From Ampullaceana balthica (taxonomy: Eukaryota > Mollusca > Gastropoda > Lymnaeidae): DNA of 64,000 nt. Location of the stretch: NCBI GenBank assembly GCA_944989445.1, contig CALYLW010000346.1, forward strand, positions 831,353 through 895,352, given 5' to 3'. A program made the translations under genes and the position numbers. The notes beneath the pieces are model-generated. The model worked only from the letters and a program-made list of their open reading frames with translations. It had not been told where the DNA came from and made no database searches. Positions 48,213 to 59,060 of this stretch are shown here, piece by piece. Position 1 is the stretch's first letter. The number at the start of each line of letters is the position of its first letter.

Positions 48213-48351
48213 TTTTCAATGTCCGTGAGAAATGTTCAGTTTTATGAAGTCATAAATTTCAATTTTGGGCTTTAATCAAAATTATCGATTAATTAATCGA
48301 TAATTTTTCAAAAGTTAACGATTAAATTTAAATTAATCGATAACAGCCCTA

Positions 48352-48377
48352 AATATATATATATATTTATATATATA
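48352..48377. repeat. (AT)n microsatellite
   Basis: Short AT dinucleotide tract between the hAT end and a Helitron-like end. Confidence 0.8.
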
Positions 48378-48420
48378 TACTAGGGGCAAGTACCCGGCTT
48401 ACCCGGGTTTAACAACAACA
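48378..48420 (-). mobile_element. Helitron-like 3' end
   Basis: On the minus strand: hairpin ACCCGG-GTAAG-CCGGGT, then ACTTGCCC and CTAG followed by T. This is a textbook Helitron 3' terminus. The body of the element, if any, would extend to the right, and its far end is not recognised. Confidence 0.6.
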
Positions 48421-48563
48421 GCAACAAAACAAAAACAACAACAAAACCAACAACAACAAAACAACAAAAACAAAACAACAAAAAAAAACAAAAAAAAACA
48501 ACAACAACAACAAAACAACAACTACAACAACAACAAAGCAACAACAACAAAGTAACAACAACA
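48408..48563. repeat. (CAA)n microsatellite, imperfect
   Basis: About 155 bp of CAACAA with A-rich interruptions. The minus-strand Val/Phe/Cys ORF is an artefact. Confidence 0.95.
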
Positions 48564-49851
48564 TGAAGGACATTGTCGTCGCAGGGCAAGGGATGTATAT
48601 ATCTTAGTGTATTCTTCTGGGTGTAAATTCACATTTAAATTTTATGGGAATTATTCACTCTACTGAATTCAGACAACATTTGTAAGGTTTTATTAAATCG
48701 AATCTAGTTGTCAGACACATTTGTAAGGTACTTGTTATGCCGAAACTACAAAACAGACATTATTTTTAAATGTGTCTGTTATGTCGAATCTTCTGTGCAC
48801 AGACACATCATGGTAAGGTATGTTTAGGAGACGCCACTATGTCAAGCACCTCTGTAAGTGTTGGTCTGCTACACTCGGGTATAGATTTTCGTGATACTGT
48901 AGTTCCGTTTGTTTTTCTCCTTGGGACTAGAGTTCCCAGGGGCATTAATCACCGCGTGATCTAAGATCGATGCTAAATCTGGGTGAACTAATTTCATTGT
49001 AAGCGCTTCTCATCAATCGTCGTTGGACTATTTCACGTGAACACTTCCCGGTGGCCGTATGTAGAACCTACGGGACCACTTGATTCTGTCCTTTGTCGAC
49101 GTTTTAATGGCAATCTTTATACAGCAGTGTCTTTAACGTTACCGACTTGTATGTTATCAAATCAAATTTGACTAAATCAAATGTTACAAAATCATAATAT
49201 TACATAATCACATGTAAAAACCAACATGTAACTAGGCATTAACATATCGAGTAAAGATATGTTAAAAAATAGATTTTGAGCATTTAAAATAGACAAAGCT
49301 TTGAGTTTTTGAGACGGCAAATTTTATTTATTTTGAAATTAACTTTTTATTCCCACTCTTTGACGTCACACTTCCTGTACTTCTATAAATAACTTACCAC
49401 TGGCACTGGAAACTTAACTTGGCAACTGTATCTTAAGTCAACGTAACTAATTTACTTACTTAGTCATGGGTAAACTAAGTAATTTCATTTTAGAGTCTTA
49501 GGCAAATCGAAACTTGGACATGGAACGTTCGGGAAAATCGATTTGAAAAAAAAAGTAATTTTACAACACGTTTTTTGGGAGGATAAATGGGAAACAACTT
49601 TAAACAAGGCTTTGTTATTGATTTCATCTGAACAGAACACACATGTATAAAAATGGCAGATTACTAAAGCTACATCAGCTTCACCCCCCCCCCTTTTTTT
49701 TCCACCCTTAACCAAACTAAAGATCTATTTTGTGAAAAAATGTTGGAATTTTGCTAGTTTTTGGAAATCAGATAAAATGAGTATAGATTCTCCAAATCTT
49801 ATAGTTCTGTATATTATATCATATATCTATATTCCTTTATCTATCTGTAGT
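48564..49851. other. AT-rich spacer, no gene recognised
   Basis: About 1.3 kb. 48690-48800 has two diverged copies of a CAGACACATTTGTAAGG sequence. ORFs are below 80 codons without domains. Confidence 0.4.
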
Positions 49852-50130
49852 TAACATTTCATTAATGTACTCCCATCTTCCCCTGTAGTTAACATTCCGT
49901 TTCTATACTCCCATCCTCACCTGTAGCTAACATTCCGTTTCTATACTCCCATCCTCACCTGCAGCTAACATTCCGTTTCTATACTCCCATCTTCACCTGT
50001 AGTTAACATTCCGTTTCTATACTCCCATCCTCGCCTATAGTTAACATTCCGTTTCTATACTCCCATCTTCATCTGTAGTTAACATTCCGTTTCTATACTC
50101 CCATCCTCACCTGTAGTTAACATCCCCTTC
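49852..50130. repeat. 38-bp minisatellite (about 7 copies)
   Basis: The core is TATACTCCCATCCTCACCTG followed by TAGTTAACATTCCGTTTC. Confidence 0.92.
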
Positions 50131-50319
50131 CTATGTAGCCACCCCACCTGCAGTCAACTAACAGCTATCTAAGAACTTAAGCCGTGTTCACCCATGTATA
50201 AAATAACGTGTAAAAGAGAGTCAGTTAATCGATATGATGAGCTTCACAGCTCGCGTCTTGTACAGAGGGGTTGGGAGGGGGGGCGCTCAGCTTGACATGG
50301 CGATCAGATCAGATCCTTC

Positions 50320-50640
50320 ATGTCAATATGTACACTGACATGACATTTCTTTGGTATCATTTCCACAATGTCTGTATGTACACTTTGATGACATTTCTCT
50401 GGACTCCATTCGTTTATACCTAAATGTATACTTTGTTGACATTTCTTTGAAATCAATTCGTCTATATATATAATATATATATATATGTATACTTTCTTGA
50501 CAATTCTTTGGATTTCATATGTTCATGTCAATATGTACACTTTTTTTTTACATTTCTTGGGACTCAGTTCGTTTATATGTATATGTGTATGTGTATGTGT
50601 ATGTGTATGTACACTTTGTCAACATTTCTTTCGGTTCCAT
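50320..50640. repeat. Degenerate 55-60-bp repeats with (GTATGT)n
   Basis: Four or five diverged copies of TATGTACACTTTGNTGACAT plus TTCTTTGGA. A hexanucleotide GTATGT tract lies at about 50577-50610, and an AT tract at about 50466-50486. Confidence 0.75.
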
Positions 50641-50814
50641 TTAATCTCACCTGTAAGTTCAACTTATGTCAGGGGCACGCTACAAAGGCAGCTAACTTTT
50701 GCTATTTAATTCTATCGTTAACTCTACGAGTGTGTTTAAATTTTAGCTGATTATATGGTATCGGCATTCACCATCCCTTTGACGCTTTGTCTGTATCGTG
50801 AAAAGTTAACTCTT

Positions 50815-51125
50815 TCAGGTTAAACCAATGTATGTCAGGATAAACGGATTTATGCCAGGTTAAACCGATGTATGTCAGGATAAACGGATTTATGCCAGGT
50901 TAAACCAATGTATGTCAGGATAAACGGATTTATGCCAGGTTAAACCGATGTATGTCAGGATAAACGGATTTATGCCAGGTTAAACCGATGTATGTCAGGA
51001 TAAACGGATTTATGCCAGGTTAAACCAATGTATGTCAGGATAAACGGATTTATGCCAGGTTAAACCAATGTATGTCAGGATAAACGGATTTATGCCAGGT
51101 TAAACCGATGTATGTCAGGTTAAAC
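50815..51125. repeat. 40-bp minisatellite, internally dimeric (about 8 copies)
   Basis: Each unit is two 20-bp halves: AGGTTAAACCGATGTATGTC and AGGATAAACGGATTTATGCC, alike at 15 of 20 positions. The only common variation is CCGATG/CCAATG. Confidence 0.94.
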
Positions 51126-51414
51126 GGTCGTGGAACATATTAAATCGATGCACGAAATTTTAAATTCGATTTATTCCAGGTTAAACTGATGTGTGACATG
51201 TTAAAGTTATGTTTCTTAGTTTGAAGTCAATTAAAACATTTGACCTCATGGTCCAGTTTTTAAATAATTATCTTTTTTTTTAAAATCAAGTCATGGGAAT
51301 TTAAGGCAGAAAATTACTGGACAAGTTTTATTGAAAGGGATCCTATGAGAAACTACTACACTATGAAGTGTAGTATGTACTACACATTGACCAACTCAAT
51401 ACCATGATATATCC
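51126..51414. other. Short spacer with decayed 20-bp units
   Basis: GGTTAAAC/TGTTAAAG words continue to about 51215, then AT-rich DNA with nothing recognised. Confidence 0.4.
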
Positions 51415-51717
51415 CAGGGGTCGAGACACTTTTTGTCTGAGAGAGCAATAAACATCATTTATTTTGAAAAGTAATTCTATGAGAGCCATATCTATGTATG
51501 CATTATGTTTAATTTCAACACTTAAAGTACAATAATTATGTCACTGAATTCTTTTTAATAACGTTGTTATGCTGTTTTTATATGCAATTAATATGCAGAT
51601 CAAAGGAGTCTTGATAAACTTTTTATTTATATATATAATCTGACATTTGTCTGAGAGCCAGATGCAGCCATCAATAGGGCCACATCTGGCCCGCGAGCCA
51701 TGGTTTCCCGACCCCTG
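51415..51717 (+). mobile_element. Short hAT-type MITE, family S (copy 2)
   Basis: The ends are CAGGGGTCGAGACACTTTT and the inverse, finishing TTTCCCGACCCCTG. It is homologous to 46811-47129. Flanking 8-mers ATATATCC and ACATATCT agree at 6 of 8. Confidence 0.82.
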
Positions 51718-52396
51718 ACATATCTTATCAAATCAATCCTTGAAAATTTTATTACCTCATGAAAATCTCAAACTACTAACTGGATCATTGTCAAAGTTAT
51801 CGACATCATGTCCACTGCTTGATAAAATCGAACTTTGATCTACTTTAAGGGGCGTCTCTAAATAGCCCAACCCTCCCCTGCACCCAGGGCGCTGTAATGA
51901 TGTAGACGTTGATGGTGACAACGCGATGACTTGGCTTTTCTGAAGTAATAACTCACCCCGTCCCTCCCCACCACTTCTCTATCTTAATCTCGTCTACCAA
52001 CAAACACTCAGACACACATACACTCGCATACACTCAGACACACACACACTCGCACACACTCAGACACACAAGCCCGCACACACTCAGACACAAACGCGCA
52101 CACACGCTCACGCCAGAATAATCTGTTATTCAGGGTCTGGCTGTGTTAAAGCCATTTTGATATTCGTGGACACATGAAATCAATCTTATGTGTTGACGAC
52201 GTGAGCAGAATTAATCAACACAAGGAGTAGTAGAATACTAGAGGGAGGGGAGGTAATAAAAGAGGGGACGACTCTCTACTGTGGGGAGAGGGGGTCAGCT
52301 GTGTGGGGTTGGTATGTTGTCAAAAAATGGAGAGCTCCGGGCATTAAGAGAGTTAAAGAAAAAAAATTGATGAGCGGACAAAGTGGATGAATATTT
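51718..52396. other. Spacer with a CA-rich patch
   Basis: 52000-52110 has about four copies of CACTCAGACACACA-like sequence (unit about 26-28 bp). The rest shows no gene. Confidence 0.5.
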
Positions 52397-53002
52397 TGGT
52401 AAGACGTGGAAGACAGCTTGTGAAAGGACACGGAAGACATCTTGTGAAAGGACACGGAAGACAGCTTGTGAAAGGACACGGAGGATAGCTTGTGAAAGGA
52501 CACGGAAGACAGCTTGTGAAAGGACATGGAAGATGGCTTATGACAGGACATGGAAGACAGCTTGTGAAAGGACACGGAAGACATCTTGTGAAAGGACACG
52601 GAAGACAGCTTGTGAAAGGACACGGAGGATAGCTTGTGAAAGGACACGGAAGACAGCTTGTGAAAGGACATGGAAGACGGCTTATGACAGGACATGGAAG
52701 ACAGCTTGTGAAAGGACACGGAAGACAGCTTGTTAAAGGACATGGAAGACAGATTGTGAAAGGACACGGAAGACAGCTTGTGACAGGACATGGAAGACAG
52801 CTTGTGAAAGGACATGGAAGACAGCTTGTGAAAGGACACAGAAGACAGCTTTTGACAGGACATGGAAGACAGCTTGTGAAAGGACACGGAAGACAGCTTG
52901 TGAAAGGACACGGAAGACAGCTTGTGAAAGGACACGGAAGACAGCTTGTAAAAGGACATGGAAGACGGCTTGTTAAAGGACATGGAAGAAAGCTTGTGGT
53001 TC
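52397..53002. repeat. 24-bp minisatellite array (about 25 copies)
   Basis: The unit is GGACACGGAAGACAGCTTGT plus GAAA. A block of about seven variant units at 52410-52560 recurs at 52555-52700. The unit is a multiple of three with open frames on both strands (242 codons minus, 146 and 117 plus), all of period 8 residues. Confidence 0.95.
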
Positions 53003-53142
53003 AAGGGAAAATGAAGCCGAGTGTGTTGATAAGTGTAAATATACGAGAGTACTGGAAGTTAAAGGTTTGGGGATGAACATTTATTATGACACATTCATCC
53101 TTGAATTTTGTACCTATTCAAACTAATTTATCGGTAAATATT

Positions 53143-54198
53143 CTTAAATCCCTTATATTAACTTCACCGGCGTCTCTGTCATCATCTCTGTCTTGGGCGG
53201 GCAGGCGGAAAAACAAAAGTCGAAAATGACCCACTTCCCATGATCCGATCGAGCTGAAATTTGGCACACGGACCCGTCTCACCTAACAATGCATCGTATC
53301 AAATTTCAGATCGATCGAACGTACCGTAATTAAATTAATGCATTTTTAGTTTATCCTTATATGAGGTATGTAATTCAAATTCACTGTTTGTTTTTGTTTT
53401 GTTCACGTGAAAGTTTGAGTTGACGCGTTGAGGCGATCCATCGACGTACCCGCGTGCTTTTGTTTACATTTTACGTGTAACGCTGAGCTCGGTCAAGCGA
53501 AACGGTGACCAGACTTTTCCCCCTCTCCCACAGGGTTATGAAGCAAAGTTGAGTTAGACAGATTCAGTCTGTAAATGTTTGTAGCGTTTGAAAATAATCA
53601 ATACTGTTAGTTATGTCTCATATGTAAGGTATTTATAGTGAAAAACTTTGTTTTTACGGTTTGGTTTTATTTAAATCCCTTATTTTAACTTCAAATCTTG
53701 TCGTCATCTCTTCGTACGTCGATAGGGCGGAAAAACAAAAGTAAAAAATGACCCACTTCCCGTCATGCCATCGGGCTGAAATTTGGCACATAGACTCGAC
53801 TCACCTAACAATGCATGGTATCAAAATTTCAGACCGATCGAAAGTACCATAATTAAATTAATGCATTTTTACTTTATCTATATCAACTATATGTAGCGGT
53901 CGCTATTGTTTACATTTTGCGGGTCACTTGACTTCACGCCAGCCAGAGGTGAACACATCTCGTTTTTTAACAAAGTGTACCGGCGTGCTTTTGTTTACAT
54001 TTTGCGTGTCACGCTGAGCTCGGTCCAGCGATCGGTGACAAGACCTTTCCTCTCTCTCCCACGGGTTAAAAGCAAACGGGAGTTAAGACTGATTCAGTCT
54101 GTAAATATTTGTCGCGTTTGAACATAATCAATACTTTTAGTTATGTCCCATAAATAAGTGATTTATAGTTAAAAACTTTGTTTTTACGGGGTTATTTT
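53143..54198 (-). repeat. Two tandem family P repeats
   Basis: Copies at about 53143-53669 and 53670-54198 are in the same orientation as the 29.2-31.9 kb block. The first starts TTAAATCCCTTATATTAACT. The second is more diverged (TTATTTTAAC, a shorter CT tract, extra internal GTTTACATTTTGCG). They sit more than 20 kb from the main blocks, so the family is dispersed and also forms tandem pairs. Confidence 0.82.
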
Positions 54199-54324
54199 GT
54201 TTAACAAAATAAATTGTGCTGAGATGTAGTGGGGCGATAGGTTACTTCCCTTCTTCTCTCTTCCGTGTCATTATAAATAGTGAATATTGGCAGAGAGGAG
54301 TGGATTATTGGTAGACCAAATAAA

Positions 54325-54900
54325 ACAAATACCACTTGTACATCACCACATAAACATACTACTGGCCCTATACCACTAATACCATTTGTACATGACCACA
54401 TTGACATACGAATGGCCCTATGCCACCAATACCACTTGTACACATGACCACATAAACATACTACTGGCCCTATGCCACCAATACCACTTGTACATGACCA
54501 CATAAACATACTACTGGCCCTATGCCACCAATACCACTTGTACACATGACCACATAAACATACTACTGGCCCTATGCCACCATTACCACTTGTACACATG
54601 ACCACATAAACATACTACTGGCCCTATGCCACCAATACCACTTGTACACATGACCACATAAACATACTACTGGCCCTATGCCACCAATACCACTTGTACA
54701 TGACCACATAAACATACTACTGGCCCTATGCCACCAATACCACTTGTACATGACCACATAAACATACTATTGGCCCTATGCCACCATTACCACTTGTACA
54801 CATGACCACATAAACATACTACTGGCCCTATGCCACCAATACCACTTGTACACATGACCACATAAACATACTACTGGCCCATTGCCACAAATACCACTTG
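54325..54900. repeat. 50/52-bp minisatellite (about 11 copies)
   Basis: The unit has the core ATACCACTTGTACATGACCA, followed by CATAAACATACTACTGGCCC and TATGCCACCA. A form with TGTACACATG is 2 bp longer. The array is cut at 54900 by the insertion of a transposon and resumes for about 20 bp at 56947. Confidence 0.94.
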
Positions 54901-55464
54901 AGGGCCGCCCATGAATGACGTCACGCGATTATGGCTGATTTTTTTATCCTCTTCCCCTCCACCCCTCGCAACAAGAAGTATTACAAAGCTAGACTTTTGC
55001 AAAATAAAGTCAAAAAGCCCCACTTCCCCATAAAAGCCGTAATTTTTTTATTCGAAAATGAAAATGTTTCAATTGAATTTTTTGTCCTTTAACTTTAAGT
55101 ATAAATTTAGTTAAGTGTGTGGCTGCACTCTTATATCCCAAGACACGTGATACCATGTAAAATGTCATTAAATAAACTGTAAGCAATCAAACACAGGGAG
55201 TCCTCGGGTTACGCCAGTCCCGACTTACACTGTTTCGTGGTTACGAACGCGCCCCCATAAAAATATTAACAATAACGAGTCATTCCGTCTTTTTAAAATA
55301 TTTTAACTTCTTTTTTTTTCTTCATTTTTTCCATGTGGTAAGGAATAATCATTGTTAGAGCTTCTCATCAATTGTTTTCTCTTGTTCAATACTTTTTATG
55401 TCATTAAATGTTACATTTTTTATTGAAATGTACGTAGAGTACTTTGCAGTATATAATATACCAG

Positions 55465-55910
55465 CGTATTACCCGTCAAAAATGACGGAAGTTTTCAGCT
55501 GAAATCCATTTATTTTATAAAAAATGCACTTTTGTTTTAGGGCGCCTACGGCGCCGACCTTTTTCAAAAGCCCAACTAGCTTGTCCTTGTTTGATCAATA
55601 TGAAATATTAAACTTTCTGAAATGTACACAAAGTATTTTATAAAAGGGGTTGCAGGGCGCCTACGGTGCCCCCTATGTTTTTTTATTTTATAATTAACCA
55701 TCATCAAATCCTCTTTTTACATTGATCCCTTTTCCAAAATTAAAATATGAGCGAAAACAATGACGGCATATAATATTTTTTTACAGCGCATATTTAATTT
55801 GCACACCTTTTGATGCTTTGGTGCAGTAATTTGGTTTTCCCTGCTTTCTAAAATTAGTAGCGTCAGGACTGACTGACAGACACTACTTGCGTGACACTTG
55901 CAAATTATAT
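55465..55910 (-). mobile_element. Helitron-like element (copy 2)
   Basis: Minus-strand 3' end: CCGTCATTTTTGACGG hairpin, then GTAATACG and CTGG before T. It is homologous to 45552-46140, including two GGCGCCTACGG(C/T)GCC motifs. It lies inside the Tigger-like element. Confidence 0.6.
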
Positions 55911-55977
55911 TGTTTAATTAATTTTGTTAATGTTTTGGGCGCGCGGCGGAAGAATACGCTTTGTTGTGGGTGTAAGG

Positions 55978-56510
55978 CAGGAGTTGGGAAACAATGGCTC
56001 GCGAGCCAGATGTGGCTCTATTGAAGGCTGCATCTGGCTCTCAGATAGAGCCATCTTTAAACCATTTTGGGACCCCTGGCAAAGAAATAGTGTTGGGCCC
56101 CTGTGAAAGAAAGAGTGCCCCCCCCCGCAGGAATTTAAAAAATAAATATACATAATATATAGAGATAAACATATTCCGATGGGGCCCCTATGCTCATGGG
56201 CCCCCGGGCAAATGCCCAACGGGCCTATGCGTTAAGACGGCCCTGCTCTCAGACAAATGTACGTTTATAAAAAAAAACGTACATTCAGACTCCTTTGATC
56301 TACATACTAATTGCATATTTTAAAAAAGCATAACAATGTTATTTAAAGAATTCAGAGACATATTTATCGTACTTTTAGTGTTGAAATTACAGAAAAGGCA
56401 CACATTTACTTGAATATTTAGTTTCAACATCCTGTATTGCTCTTACATAATTACTTTTCAAAATATATGGTGTTTATGGCTCTCTCAGACTAAAATTTTC
56501 CCGACCCCTG
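55978..56510 (-). mobile_element. Short hAT-type MITE, family S (copy 3)
   Basis: The ends are CAGGAGTTGGGAAACA and the inverse, finishing TTTTCCCGACCCCTG, with a perfect 8-bp target duplication GTGTAAGG on both sides. It is in inverted orientation relative to copies 1 and 2, and is interrupted by a 200-bp element at 56046. Confidence 0.88.
56046..56245 (-). mobile_element. hAT-type MITE of 200 bp, innermost insertion
   Basis: It is flanked on both sides by CTCTCAGA (56038-56045 and 56246-56253), a perfect 8-bp duplication. The right end inverted reads CAGGGCCGTCTTAACG and the left end TAGAGCCATCTTTAAA, matching at 9 of the first 12 positions. It contains GGGCCC-rich sequence on both arms. 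Confidence 0.85.
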
Positions 56511-56946
56511 GTGTAAGGCATACTACATTTTGGTTGTTCACACATTCTCTCTCGTGTTTCCTCTTTTTTAAACTTAAAAAAAAACTTTTTTTTAATGTGG
56601 TGTGGTAAGGAATTGTTTGCTCTTTTTAAATACTTTTTTAAAATGTAATTAACTGATACATTATCATAGCACCGACATACTTTTTTACAGTATATATATA
56701 TTATATATATAATGTCTCGACTTACGCTGAAGTTCGGGTTACGACGCGTCTTGAAAACGGCTCAACGTCGTAACCCGAGGACACCCTCTAGTGTATTTTA
56801 GTGGAACTTTTATTTTAAGTTGCGCGTTTTCATGTGACGTCACAGTTTTTAAACACCTCCCCTCTCCCTGGTCACACATCGTTACAAACTTTTGACCCCT
56901 CCTCCCTCCCCCCTCTAAGTGCGTGACGTCATTTAAGGACGGCCCT

Positions 56947-57234
56947 TTGTACATGACTACATGACCATGGTGAATGCTCTAATGTGTGAGGTTTGAAGGA
57001 CCACTCAGATTGAAAGAGTGACTATAACTATGGGGGGAGCGGGGTAGGGTGGGGGTTGTTGATTTGTTGTGATCAACATCGATTGAACCAGAGAACAATC
57101 TCAGAGGTTGGAGGTGGGGGGAGGTCGGTATGTTCAGTTAATGTAACAATAAACGTCGTAGTGGGGGCAGGGGGGGGGGCTTTAATGGTTGTGCCTTGGG
57201 AAGCGAAGTCATAAATATTGGTACAGTCCCCTTA
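56947..57234. other. Spacer after the nested insertion
   Basis: The first about 20 bp are the resumed 50-bp array unit. The rest has several G runs (57030-57060, 57105-57125, 57160-57180) and no gene. Confidence 0.5.
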
Positions 57235-58232
57235 AATACTGCGACAGTATTATCTGTACAAACACTGTTACCCTAACATCATTATAAATACTGCTACCAC
57301 AATATCTATACAAATACTGCTACCGTAACATACATAAAAATACTGCTATCGTAACATCCTTAGATTTACTGCTACCGTAACATCCTTACAGACACTGCTA
57401 CCGTTACATCCTTACAATTACTGCTACCACAATATCTATACAAATACTGCTACCGTAACATCTTTACAAATACTGCTACCGTAACATCCTTACATTTACT
57501 GCTACCGTAACATCCTTACAATTACTGCTACCGTAACATCATTACATTTACTGCTACCGTAACATCCTTACAATTACTGCTACCGTAACATCCTTACAAT
57601 TACTGCTACCGTAACATCCTTACAGACACTGCTACCGTAACATCCTTACAATTACTGCTACCGTAACATCCTTACATTTACTGCTACCGTAACATCCTTA
57701 CAATTACTGCTACCGTAATATCCTTACAGACACTGCTACCTTAACATCCTTACAATTACTGCTACCGTAACATCCTTACAGACAGTGCTACCGTAACATC
57801 CTTACATTTACTGCTACCGTAACATCCTTACAATTACTGCTACCATAACATCCTTACAATTACGGCTACCGTAACATCCTTACAATTACTGCTACCGTAA
57901 CATCCTTACAATTACTGCTACCGTAACATCCTTACAATTACTGCTACCGTAACATCCTTACAAATACTGCTACCGTAACATCTTTACATTTACTGCTACC
58001 GTAACATCCTTACATTTACTGCTAAAGTAGCATCCTTACAATTACTGCTACAGTAACATCCTTACAATTACTGCTACCGTAACATCCTTACAGACACTGC
58101 TACCGCAACATCCTTACATTTACTGCTACCGTAACATCTTTACAAATACTCCTACCGTAACATCCTTACAGACACTGCTACCGTTACATCCTTACAATTA
58201 CTGCTACCGTAACATCTTTACAAATACATTAT
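57235..58232. repeat. 26-bp minisatellite array (about 38 copies)
   Basis: The core is CCGTAACATCCTTACAATTA followed by CTGCTA. ATTTA, ATTAC, AGACA and AATAC variants before CTGCTA occur in mixed order. Confidence 0.95.
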
Positions 58233-58374
58233 CAATAACATATGCTATTATGTAACCTTACATATTGGTACAAAAGCCTCAGCATCACACTGGAACCGCA
58301 AAATTTACATATTTTACTTTCTGCAAATATCACTGCACAATAAAATTCTTACGAAAGTCACGTGGAAACTTCTG

Positions 58375-58740
58375 ACAGGCCTCACATCAATAGACTCACC
58401 AGTGTCGTTACATTTAAACTTCTGACAGGCCCCACATCAATAGACTCACCAGTGCCGTGACATTTAAACTTCTCACAGGCCCCACATCAATAGACTCACC
58501 ACCCCACATCAATAGACTCACCACCCCACATCAATAGACTCACCACCCCACATCAATAGACTCACCACCCCACATCAATAGACTCACCAGTGCCGTGACA
58601 TTTAAACTTCTCACAGGCCCCACATCAATAGACTCACCACCCCACATCAATAGACTCACCACCCCACATCAATAGACTCACCACCCCACATCAATAGACT
58701 CACCACCCCACATCAATAGACTCACCAGTGCCGTGACATT
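58375..58740. repeat. 22/50-bp composite repeat with 138-bp higher-order unit
   Basis: The 22-bp module is CCCCACATCAATAGACTCAC plus CA. The 50-bp module adds GTGCCGTGACATTTAAACTT and CTCACAGG. CAGTGCCG starts at 58450, 58588 and 58726, so the higher-order period is exactly 138 bp (one 50-bp plus four 22-bp modules). Confidence 0.93.
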
Positions 58741-58824
58741 AAAAAAACTGCAACGATATCATGGTAATTATACAGTCAATATTGTCAGCACACTTGTCCC
58801 CGCTCAGTGGTGTTGGGGGGGGGA

Positions 58825-59060
58825 AGTGGTGTTAGTGAGTGTGTTATTGAGTGTGTAAGTGAGTGTTTTAGTGAGTGTTTTATTGAGTGTTTTAGTGAGT
58901 TTGCTAGTGAGTGTGTTCAAAACAAAGGTTGGGGGGGGGGCGGATACGATGGTGTCAGTGAGTGTGTTAGTGAGTGTGTTAGTGAGTGTGTTCAAAATAA
59001 AGATTTGGGTGGAAAGATGGTGTTAGTGAGTGTGTTAGTGAGTTTGTTCAAACTAAAGAT
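58825..59060. repeat. 12-bp GTGTTAGTGAGT repeat, interspersed
   Basis: Runs of GTGTTAGTGAGT alternate with GTTCAAAACAAAGNTTGGG segments, giving three larger blocks. ORFs on both strands are artefacts. Confidence 0.88.

Larger units (their letters stand above)
47359..48351 (+). mobile_element. hAT-type element with BED-finger remnant (copy 2)
   Basis: The ends are TAGGGCTGCGGAAATTAACG and the inverse, finishing GATAACAGCCCTA, homologous along its length to 2850-3444 in the opposite orientation. It is longer because of an extra segment at about 47514-47878. The flanks are AT repeats on both sides, so a target duplication cannot be judged. Confidence 0.8.
55193..56793 (+). mobile_element. Tigger/pogo-like non-autonomous element
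   Basis: The left arm is AGGGAGTCCTCGGGTTACG then CCAGTCCCGACTTACACTG. The right arm, inverted, is AGGGTGTCCTCGGGTTACG then ACG. The TCCTCGGGTTACG pattern resembles Tigger ends. Aligning the host MITE with its copy at 42889-43280 places the insertion at a TA, the expected pogo/Tigger target, although the left TA now reads CA. It has no transposase. Confidence 0.65.
54901..56946 (+). mobile_element. GGGCCGTCC-type MITE, carrying nested insertions
   Basis: The left end is AGGGCCGCCCATGAATGACG and the right end is the inverse, TGACGTCATTTAAGGACGG then CCCT. It lies within the 50-bp array unit: the left flank ends ACCACTTG and the right flank begins TTGTACATGAC, while uninterrupted units read ACCACTTGTACATGAC, so TTG is duplicated. 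Left and right arms align, inverted, to 42889-43280. The middle (about 55193-56793) is a later insertion. Confidence 0.8.

Noticed and set aside
52276..53076. ORFs of period 8 residues on both strands
   Set aside because: The 24-bp minisatellite is in frame on both strands by arithmetic.
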